Of a DNA stretch of 7,777 bases, positions 1-5,915 are shown in pieces. Under the pieces are notes generated by a model. It was not told where the DNA came from and ran no database searches. It worked only from the letters and a program-made list of their open reading frames with translations. The stretch is from an uncultured Clostridia bacterium (GTDB taxonomy: Bacteria > Bacillota > Clostridia > Oscillospirales > Oscillospiraceae), in assembly GCA_946006895.1 (NCBI GenBank), contig CAMFZO010000060.1:1-7777 (forward strand), given 5' to 3'. Made by a program: the position numbers and the translations under genes. Each line of letters begins with the position of its first letter. Position 1 is the stretch's first letter.

Positions 1-763
1 AAAACCATTGGCGAAGTTCCAAAAAAGTAGGAGAGCAATTTGACTCCCAGTTTTGGATTGTTCGCTCTGTTTTTCCCATGGCCTTTGCCATCTCTCTCTG
101 GGTCACACCCGCATCCATGCGGGAACGCACAAGAATTGTTGAATAATTCTCTTTTTGCTGTAACGTAACGGGAGTAATTGTATCTCCCTGAAGATGCCCT
201 GCAACAGCATCCTGGGCTGCGACCTTTACTGATTCAATTACTGCGCGGTTCACCGAAAGCCCCGGAGGTGTTTGCAGACGACCGGATACTTCGCAAAGAG
301 AATAGGAAGTCATAATCGTCTCCCTGATTCTGACCCGACTGTCCAGAGAAGCATTTACATGAGCAAGTCCCATATCCAGCAAACCGAGCCATGACGAACC
401 ATGGCCGCCATACATCAGATAGTGAAGCTTAGCCACCTCCTCAGGGCTGGCTAAATTGGCGAGATAGTAAGCTAATGCACTGCGGATTTCGTCATAAGAG
501 CTGTGTATGGAGGTATTGCCAATTTCGTCTGGCCAAAACAGTTTTACCAGCGGCGGCGCAGCGCTGTTTCCCGTCGCCTGAAACCACAGCAGCATTCCCA
601 GCAGCGTAGGCGATCCTTGTCCGGTTTCCCATGCTTTGATTGTGGTTTCGGATACATCCATCACTTGACTCATGTCTTTTCGACTCAAACCGGCGTCGAT
701 CCGAAACTGAGAAAGTATGTTTGAACAACAATCGGCAGCTTCAATCAAAAAGCTGTATTTCAC
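1..763 (-). CDS. Tandem-HTH (XRE-like) transcriptional regulator, 3' end cut by window edge
   Basis: The frame opens at GTG (761-763) and runs 254 codons without a stop to the left edge, so the C-terminus is missing. A GGAGGGG ribosome site lies 5 nt upstream and the same frame is closed by TGA at 818-820, which together fix the start. The protein begins MKYSFLIEAADCC. It carries two helix-turn-helix motifs of the XRE/Cro type: residues about 16-60 (AGLSRKDMSQVMDVSETTIK, then AWE) and about 210-254 (AGVTQREMAKAMGKTERTIQ, then NWE). Both end in WE...SPT. The middle (about 85-195) is a helical-looking region containing YGGHGSSWLGLLDMGLAHVN that I cannot assign to a named family. It is probably a DNA-binding regulator. 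The style recalls phage or integrative-element regulators, but that is inference. It has its own promoter and follows the terminator of the kinase operon, so it is probably not part of that operon. It lacks a receiver domain, so it is not an obvious phosphorelay output. Confidence 0.85.
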   Translation of the reverse strand, partial: MKYSFLIEAADCCSNILSQFRIDAGLSRKDMSQVMDVSETTIKAWETGQGSPTLLGMLLWFQATGNSAAPPLVKLFWPDEIGNTSIHSSYDEIRSALAYYLANLASPEEVAKLHYLMYGGHGSSWLGLLDMGLAHVNASLDSRVRIRETIMTSYSLCEVSGRLQTPPGLSVNRAVIESVKVAAQDAVAGHLQGDTITPVTLQQKENYSTILVRSRMDAGVTQREMAKAMGKTERTIQNWESNCSPTFLELRQWF

Positions 764-768
764 AACTA

Positions 769-775
769 CCCCTCC
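769..775 (-). promoter_or_regulatory. Ribosome binding site deciding the GTG start of the HTH regulator
   Basis: Read on the minus strand, GGAGGGG is followed by TAGTT and then GTG. The match to the anti-Shine-Dalgarno sequence and the 5-nt spacing support the non-ATG start at 763, which an ATG-only search would miss. Confidence 0.75.
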
Positions 776-867
776 AGATGACAGTTTGTACAGGAGCGTA
801 TCGCAAGCCAGAGCAATTCAGAAGAATTAAATTGATTTTCTTTGTTTCAATGATTTGGTCACACTGA

Positions 868-898
868 TGATATATAGTTCATATTTGTTATTATATCA
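868..898. repeat. 7-bp inverted repeat around the HTH promoter; possible operator
   Basis: TGATATA at 868-874 and its exact reverse complement TATATCA at 892-898 are separated by 17 nt, so the arms sit 24 bp apart centre to centre, a little over two helical turns. One arm overlaps the extended -10 and the other falls at about +10 to +16. This is a plausible place for autorepression by the adjacent helix-turn-helix protein. The region is very AT-rich, so a 7-bp repeat could arise by chance. Confidence 0.3.
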
Positions 899-917
899 CT
901 TTTGGAACATTACGCAA
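890..917 (-). promoter_or_regulatory. Candidate sigma-A promoter for the HTH regulator (extended -10)
   Basis: On the minus strand a perfect extended -10, TGATATAAT, occupies 890-898. A weak -35 (TTGCGT, three of six consensus bases) lies at 912-917 with a 16-nt spacer. Transcription would begin near 883 and give an untranslated leader of about 120 nt before the GTG at 763. The extended -10 could make up for the poor -35, as is known for TGn promoters. One arm of an inverted repeat (868-874 and 892-898) overlaps the -10, so repressor binding here is possible. Start site and activity are inferred from sequence only. Confidence 0.5.
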
Positions 918-1007
918 GGGGAATTTGTAGGTTTTTGAAAAATTGTATTACCAACAAGAACCGCCCTCTCTCCGGAAAGCAGGAAAATTTATGTTTCATG
1001 ACAAGAA

Positions 1008-1048
1008 AAGGACCTGCCGCAGATTTTTTGTTTCTGCAACAGGTCCTT
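1008..1048 (-). terminator. Intrinsic terminator ending the binding protein-kinase-Hpt operon
   Basis: Two 16-nt arms, 1008-1023 and 1033-1048, pair at 14 of 16 positions. The outer AAGGACCTG/CAGGTCCTT stem and the inner GCAGA-type stem are split by a 2-nt internal mismatch, and the loop is 9 nt. Read on the minus strand, the stem ends in CCTT and continues into TTCTTGTC, a U-rich tail. It begins 26 nt after the Hpt stop codon, where an operon terminator is expected. The other face is less T-rich, so plus-strand termination is less certain. Confidence 0.75.
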
Positions 1049-1073
1049 CTCTTATCCATTTATTGAGGGCTGC

Positions 1074-1439
1074 TCACCGCTCCCTCTGATATTTGCGAAT
1101 GGTATCCACGGTATGTTGATAATCCTGCCTGACATTCTCCAGAAGCTCAACGGCAGCATCAGGAATTGTATCCGCTTCAGGACGCAATACCTCCATCAGT
1201 CGGCTTACCGTCTCCAACAGACGAGTAAAGCTCAAGTTTGCACAGACACCTTTCAGTGTATGGGCCTCACGGAACGCCGCCTGGCGATTTCCATTTTCAA
1301 TCTCTTTGCAGAGGTCACAATAGCTTTGATCATCCAGAAATCGGGCAGTAAAGCGCTCAATGAGGCTTGGATTGGAGAGCAGCTTACATACTTCAGCGTA
1401 ATTTCCTCCCAGTTCCTGATAACACTCCTCCATCGTCAT
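1074..1439 (-). CDS. Stand-alone histidine phosphotransfer (Hpt) domain protein
   Basis: This 121-residue cytoplasmic protein consists almost entirely of one Hpt domain, a four-helix bundle that relays phosphate between receiver domains. The phospho-accepting histidine is H60 in the diagnostic motif REAHTLKGVCANL (residues 57-69). The segment before it (about 20-50, including RFLDD) and the helices after it (71-115) fit the bundle. It has no kinase, receiver or DNA-binding part. The start is the ATG at 1437-1439, because AGGAGG (1449-1454) lies 9 nt upstream; a second ATG two codons in (M3) is farther from this site. It lies 26 nt after the hybrid kinase gene, which has a receiver but no Hpt domain of its own, so it is the natural acceptor from kinase residue D773. 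By the family's known chemistry the phosphate would go on to a response regulator, which is not in the window. Confidence 0.93.
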   Translation of the reverse strand: MTMEECYQELGGNYAEVCKLLSNPSLIERFTARFLDDQSYCDLCKEIENGNRQAAFREAHTLKGVCANLSFTRLLETVSRLMEVLRPEADTIPDAAVELLENVRQDYQHTVDTIRKYQRER

Positions 1440-1465
1440 GGTCGTCCCCCTCCTTTTTGCTTTCT

Positions 1466-4015
1466 CTACTCTGCCCCACTTTGGGATTCGAGAATACTTT
1501 GTAAAGCCCGTATAACCTCTGCCAGCACAATTGGCTTGGACAGGAAGCCATTCATCCCGTTTTCCATCGCCGCCTTGCGGTCTTCCTCAAACACATTGGC
1601 AGTCATGGCCAGAATAGGAATATTGGCAAGATTAGGATCTTCCAGCCCACGAATCGCTTTCGTTGCCTCGTAGCCATCCATAATTGGCATCTGAATATCC
1701 ATCAGCACCAGATCAAAATCTCCGGGTTGGGAATTCTTGAGCTTTTCCACCGCGACGGCGCCGTTTTCTGCCGGTTCAACAAGGAAACCGTACTTACTGA
1801 GAATCTCCTCTACGATTTCCCGGTTCAGATCGTTGTCCTCTACCAGAAGCAGCCGCTTTCCCTGGAAGTCAGCGTTTTTGTGAAATAGAGGAAGAATACC
1901 GTCATGGAGCTGCTCCTGCTTTTGTCCAAGAGCGGTCAGGGGCGTCTCCTGAAGCCTTAAGGCCAACCGAATGATAAACTCCGTGCCCTTGTTTTCCTCT
2001 GAGTGGACCTCAATGGTACCACCCATCATGTCGATGATGTTCTTGGAGATGGCCAGCCCCAGACCAGTACCCTGGATCCTGCTCACCGTGGAACTGCGTT
2101 CACGTTCAAAGGGTTCAAAAATGTGCTCGGTGAACTCCTGACTCATACCGATGCCGTTATCCTTCACCCAGATCTCATACATTCCCTTGCCGGCCGGTGC
2201 GCCGTGAAGCTGTGTCAACCGGACAGAAATGGTACCACCGGCGGGGGTAAACTTGATTGCATTGGACAGCAGGTTCAGCATCACCTGATTCAGTCTGGTC
2301 TTATCACAGAACACATCCTCGTTAGTCACATCAATGACATCCATAAACAGATCAAGCTGTTTTTCCTGAACCTGGCCGCAGACGATGGTCTTAAGATCGT
2401 GGAGTACTTCCGGAAGATTGACTTCCGTCTCCTCCAAATGGAGTTTTCCGCTTTCGATCCAGCTCATATCCAGCACATCGTTGATGAGGGAAAGCAGGTG
2501 GTTGCCGGAGGAAAGGATCTTGCCTAAGTAATCCCGTACCTTTTCTCTGTTGTCAATGTTGCTCACCGCCAGGGTTGCGAAGCCGATAATGGCGTTCATC
2601 GGCGTACGGATATCATGGGACATGTTGGAAAGAAAGGTGCTCTTTGCCTTACTTGCGTTCTCTGCCGTGTCAACAGCGGTTTTCAGCGCAAGGTTCATCC
2701 GGCGGTCATTGGTGCGGTCGGAAAAATCAATGATACACTTCTTCTCTCCCTGAACATTGCTGCAGAAAGCGATCACATGGAAGAAACGGACTTCGTTATT
2801 GCCCTGATGGATAAACTCTTTGTCCCATTCCTCCTGTTCTCCGTGCTCCATCCGTGCCAGATCATCCAAAGTTACCCAGACTTTTGTGCCGCATTCCGCA
2901 TGGCGCAGAACCTGGACATCCTTCTGCACATCCGCGGGGGAAATGCCCAGGATCTTCTGAATGTTGGGACTGATATATTCCACCTTTTTGGTCCTGATAT
3001 CCAGCATCAGGAAAATATCGTCCACATTGTCGGACAGTCTGGAGAAAAGCTCATCCCGGGAAAGCAGCGCGCTGTCCTTCTGTCTCAGCTTCAGTCTGTT
3101 TTCCCGGATGATCCATGTGATAACCACCAGGAACAAGCAAATTCCGATTCCCATCATCAGCATGACGGTGGTCGATTGGAGATTGCTCATGCTGGCATTG
3201 ACCACACCGGCGGGCACGATGCCAAGCATGATCCAGTCTTGAACCCCGGCCGGTTCATAAAGCAGATAATACTTCACGCTGCCCAGACGAACGATTCTCG
3301 CGCCGGAACGTCCCTGCCGGAAATCCTCACGCATGGCAGAGATTTCCTCGTTGTTCAGATCGGAATATTTTTTCAGCATGGCCAGGAAATTATAGATATC
3401 TTCCTGCTTGTTGACGGCCTGGTCCACGATGACCCGGCCGTCGGAATGGATCACATAGCCGCTGGCCTTTCCGTCAAAGGCAGATATCTCAAATATCTGC
3501 ACCATGTCGAAGTTGTTGTAGCTGACTGCAATAGCATCGTATGCAAAGCCCTGATAGATACCGTGGGCCGCAGGCACGGCGAACACCAGAATCTGCGGTT
3601 TGCCCGGCACCACAGAGCACATTACGATGTCCTGCCCGCGGCTTATCTGATCGGACAGGCCGTTTTTCAGGTCAAGATAACCCTTTTCGCCGTTTGTTGT
3701 CATATAGTCGCCATTCAGAGAGATAAAATAGAAGTCGGTAAATCCCGTCTCTTCTCTTGCGCTGGCAATAAAATCCCGAATCTCTTTCTCATCACCGACG
3801 TCTTCCAGATACTTGTCCCAGGTATGCAGATTGCTCCAGCTCGTTTCAACCAGATCACGCAGGGTACGGTTATCCTGATGGAAGATCTCCGACAGATGGG
3901 AAACACTCTCTGTATAGATCGTCCGCGTCACGACCCGGGAATATTGGACGGTGGCAGTGATAATTCCCATGAGCAGCACAATCGCAGTAATGATGATACC
4001 CCGCCGTTTTCTCAA
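1466..4015 (-). CDS. Hybrid sensor histidine kinase/response regulator with Cache-like ectodomain
   Basis: This is an 849-residue inner-membrane sensor. In order it has: short basic N-terminus (MRKRR); TM1 about 6-23; extracytoplasmic region about 27-282 that looks like a double-Cache domain (FYFISLNGDY at 95-104, GYVIHSDGRVIVD at 186-198); TM2 about 283-303; PAS about 325-435 (YISPNIQKILGISP at 347-360); HisKA with phospho-accepting H467 in SHDIRTPMNAI; HATPase with N-box NLLSNAIKF (581-589), DNGIGM (619-624) and GTGLGLAISK (649-658); receiver about 719-840 with E726/D727, phospho-acceptor D773 in LMDIQMP, T805 and K827. All key catalytic residues are present. The start is TTG at 4013-4015, the only start that keeps the basic end before TM1; the ribosome site is weak (GGAAAGAAG, 4025-4033, within the last codons of the preceding gene). 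The gap to that gene is 6 nt, implying translational coupling. The binding proteins upstream are its likely ligand receptors and the Hpt protein downstream its phosphate acceptor. Confidence 0.96.
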   Translation of the reverse strand: MRKRRGIIITAIVLLMGIITATVQYSRVVTRTIYTESVSHLSEIFHQDNRTLRDLVETSWSNLHTWDKYLEDVGDEKEIRDFIASAREETGFTDFYFISLNGDYMTTNGEKGYLDLKNGLSDQISRGQDIVMCSVVPGKPQILVFAVPAAHGIYQGFAYDAIAVSYNNFDMVQIFEISAFDGKASGYVIHSDGRVIVDQAVNKQEDIYNFLAMLKKYSDLNNEEISAMREDFRQGRSGARIVRLGSVKYYLLYEPAGVQDWIMLGIVPAGVVNASMSNLQSTTVMLMMGIGICLFLVVITWIIRENRLKLRQKDSALLSRDELFSRLSDNVDDIFLMLDIRTKKVEYISPNIQKILGISPADVQKDVQVLRHAECGTKVWVTLDDLARMEHGEQEEWDKEFIHQGNNEVRFFHVIAFCSNVQGEKKCIIDFSDRTNDRRMNLALKTAVDTAENASKAKSTFLSNMSHDIRTPMNAIIGFATLAVSNIDNREKVRDYLGKILSSGNHLLSLINDVLDMSWIESGKLHLEETEVNLPEVLHDLKTIVCGQVQEKQLDLFMDVIDVTNEDVFCDKTRLNQVMLNLLSNAIKFTPAGGTISVRLTQLHGAPAGKGMYEIWVKDNGIGMSQEFTEHIFEPFERERSSTVSRIQGTGLGLAISKNIIDMMGGTIEVHSEENKGTEFIIRLALRLQETPLTALGQKQEQLHDGILPLFHKNADFQGKRLLLVEDNDLNREIVEEILSKYGFLVEPAENGAVAVEKLKNSQPGDFDLVLMDIQMPIMDGYEATKAIRGLEDPNLANIPILAMTANVFEEDRKAAMENGMNGFLSKPIVLAEVIRALQSILESQSGAE

Positions 4016-4021
4016 GAAATA

Positions 4022-5893
4022 TCACTTCTTTCCGTCAAATGATACATACTCTTGCGGTGCCTCGAATTGGCCGCTCTCTGCCAGAGCAGAGCATAATAGC
4101 TGATATACATCATCAGCCGATGCACCCAGACGCTCTTTCAATTCCCCGGGCATAGGACAGGCGCAGTATACGGATTCTTCGAGGAATTGTTCATCACCGA
4201 AGATTGCAGCCGTATACTCCTTTGAGACATCCAGCGGCTGTCCATTCACCGTCAATTCAAGAAGGGAATAGGTGCCGTCGCCATTGTCTCTCATCCTGTA
4301 GGTCATGCCGCTGGTCACGGGGATGAGATTATGATGCCGGATGGGATTGGAACCGTCCTCTTTTTCGTTGATCAGCCACTCCATGAGGGTCCAGATCTGC
4401 GCGCCGGTAAGGGTACCCTGGCGCATGGTCAGGCAGCCGGACAGGAGCCAGTTTAGTTGACGGGTTGTGTAATCCCCGGCATAGATCGGGCCGGACACCA
4501 CATTGGAATAGCCGACGGCAATATCGCTGCCGGTAGCTGACCACAGCGTATTCACCACTGCGGAGGCCGCGGGGCTGCCGCCCTTGTCATCAGAATAGGG
4601 ATAGGCCGTATTCTGCCTGGTCACGATTTCGGCGGCGTTGTCGGAGGAACCGGCAATGAGCTGGGCGTTGAAATCCGCGTAGGCTTCCTCTGCTCCGTAT
4701 TCCCCGCTGACCATCTTGTGCACCACATTTTTGGATATAGCAAACATTTCGGTGGAGGCAAGGCGGATATACAGGTGATTGCTGTTGATGCAGTCCATGA
4801 CAGACGAAAAAACATCGCTGATCTGGATGTCCACATTCTTATTGTAGGTCAGCACGGCTTTGTTCACAGCAGTCCGATGCTGTCCTTCCTCGCTGAACAT
4901 GGCCTCCAGCACCCGCATGACAGCATCCTGCTTCCTGGCATCCTGCTCCACGGCGCTGCTCACCGCCACCTGAAACATCGGGTAAGTCAGCAGCCAGTTA
5001 TCCTCTGCCGTCTCCCCAAAATAAGGCAGCATGACTGCGTTGATTCCGCCCTGCTTGCCCAGCAACACACAGTCGTTGGCCGTACCGCGGACAATGGCGG
5101 TCTTGCCTTCAAGCATCCCGTTATACATCTGCTCAAAGCTGATGTCCACATCACCTGGTTCAACGCCGGTGTCCTGCAAATATTGAGCAAATGCGTCGAA
5201 TACGCCGGGCCACACGGCCTTATCCAGTCCTACCGGTACATCATCTGTCTCGTTTTCGTACGCCTTGCGCCAGTTGATGCCGGCAGAACTCATTAGTTCG
5301 GGAATCGCACAGCCCTGAAGGGCCTCCATGCAGGAGTAATCCATCCGGTAGTCATTCACATAACAGCGGATACCCAGCTCAGCAAACCGCTGGCTTGCCT
5401 CGGTAAATTCCGCTCTGTTGGTGGGCAGAGGAATGCCGTGCTGGGCAAACAGGTCGACATTGGCAATATATCCGTCCACCTCCGCACATGTGGGGAGCCA
5501 CCGGATGGCGCCGTCCGGTTCCCGATAATTTTCAATATAGCTGTCGTAGAAACTGCCTGCCACATTGGTTTCACTCAAATCCATCAGAAGGTCCGACAAA
5601 TGAGCGGCATCATTCAAAGAGAAGCGGCGGCAGGTGATAATATCCGGCAGCTTGTCCCGTTGGGCCAGGTCAGTGTAAAAATCCATGGTGTTGTAACCGA
5701 CCACAAAGGTAAAATCAATGTCCGGAAATTGTGCTTCCAACCAGGGGGTCAATTCCTTCATCATGGGCTTGTCCCAAAGATACATGGTCAGCTTGATCTT
5801 TGAGCTGTTCTTCCCTGCACCACAAGCTGTCAGGCTAAGCAGCATCATAATCGCCAGAAAAGCGGCGCTGATTCTCCTTAAACGTACTTTCAT
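4022..5893 (-). CDS. Solute-binding lipoprotein with 5'-nucleotidase C-terminal-like domain (second paralogue)
   Basis: This 623-residue surface lipoprotein has a basic N-terminus (MKVRLRR), a hydrophobic stretch (8-23) and the lipobox LTAC with lipidated C24. Residues about 33-412 look like a family-1 (sugar/oligosaccharide type) ABC solute-binding fold: an opening beta strand LTMYLW, PDIITCRRFSLNDA (83-96), WLPTCAEVDG (132-141), IPLPT (154-158), MLPYFG (288-293) and WLLTYPMFQVA (300-310). After a linker (about 413-442), residues about 443-570 resemble the 5'-nucleotidase C-terminal domain: TGSDIAV (454-460), LTGAQI (495-500), IPVTSGMTY (524-532), LTVNGQPLDVSKEYTAAIF (547-565). No metallophosphoesterase half is present, so catalysis is unlikely. 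The ATG at 5891-5893 follows GGGAGG (5903-5908) at 9-nt spacing. It lies 22 nt after its paralogue and 6 nt before the kinase, with no permease gene nearby. I infer a receptor role; the ligand is unknown. Length is well above the usual 400-550 residues because of the added domain. Confidence 0.92.
   Translation of the reverse strand: MKVRLRRISAAFLAIMMLLSLTACGAGKNSSKIKLTMYLWDKPMMKELTPWLEAQFPDIDFTFVVGYNTMDFYTDLAQRDKLPDIITCRRFSLNDAAHLSDLLMDLSETNVAGSFYDSYIENYREPDGAIRWLPTCAEVDGYIANVDLFAQHGIPLPTNRAEFTEASQRFAELGIRCYVNDYRMDYSCMEALQGCAIPELMSSAGINWRKAYENETDDVPVGLDKAVWPGVFDAFAQYLQDTGVEPGDVDISFEQMYNGMLEGKTAIVRGTANDCVLLGKQGGINAVMLPYFGETAEDNWLLTYPMFQVAVSSAVEQDARKQDAVMRVLEAMFSEEGQHRTAVNKAVLTYNKNVDIQISDVFSSVMDCINSNHLYIRLASTEMFAISKNVVHKMVSGEYGAEEAYADFNAQLIAGSSDNAAEIVTRQNTAYPYSDDKGGSPAASAVVNTLWSATGSDIAVGYSNVVSGPIYAGDYTTRQLNWLLSGCLTMRQGTLTGAQIWTLMEWLINEKEDGSNPIRHHNLIPVTSGMTYRMRDNGDGTYSLLELTVNGQPLDVSKEYTAAIFGDEQFLEESVYCACPMPGELKERLGASADDVYQLLCSALAESGQFEAPQEYVSFDGKK
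4025..4033 (-). promoter_or_regulatory. Weak ribosome site for the TTG-started kinase, inside the upstream gene
   Basis: GGAAAGAAG on the minus strand overlaps the last codons of the second lipoprotein gene and ends 9 nt before the kinase TTG. The match is poor, so kinase translation probably depends on ribosomes finishing the lipoprotein. That would keep kinase output low relative to its receptor. Confidence 0.45.
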
Positions 5894-5915
5894 TTGAAAT
5901 TTCCTCCCTGTTTGC

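Larger units (their letters stand above)
764..1007. other. AT-rich intergenic region between the kinase operon and the HTH gene
   Basis: I see no coding region here with a ribosome site or family resemblance. It holds the HTH gene's ribosome site, leader and promoter, and the T-rich exit of the operon terminator at its right end. The stretch from about 920 to 1000 contains nothing further that I recognise: no tRNA, no clear riboswitch and no repeat array. Confidence 0.7.

Noticed and set aside
492..731. Minus-strand 79-codon open frame
   Set aside because: It sits in a different frame inside the GTG-started HTH gene and has an arginine-rich, featureless translation.
1..763. The HTH regulator as the response regulator of this phosphorelay
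   Set aside because: The 254 visible residues contain no receiver domain, and a terminator and a separate promoter lie between it and the operon.
815..828. Small hairpin (AATTC, 4-nt loop, GAATT) in the HTH gene leader
   Set aside because: Five A/T-rich pairs are too weak to support an attenuator or riboswitch call.
764..1007. Possible small RNA or riboswitch in the intergenic region
   Set aside because: Apart from the promoter, weak repeats and the terminator, I see no conserved structured motif.
1113..1673. Plus-strand open frame of 186 codons
   Set aside because: It crosses the Hpt gene, the gap and the kinase's receiver end in antisense; both minus genes are well supported.
2615..4042. 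Long plus-strand open frame of 475 codons
   Set aside because: It lies wholly antisense to the hybrid kinase, which has every expected catalytic motif. The plus-strand translation shows no recognisable domain and is rich in H, Q and D, as expected from a mirror frame of a real gene.
4718..5296. Plus-strand open frame of 192 codons
   Set aside because: It is antisense to the second lipoprotein, with no family resemblance and no convincing ribosome site.
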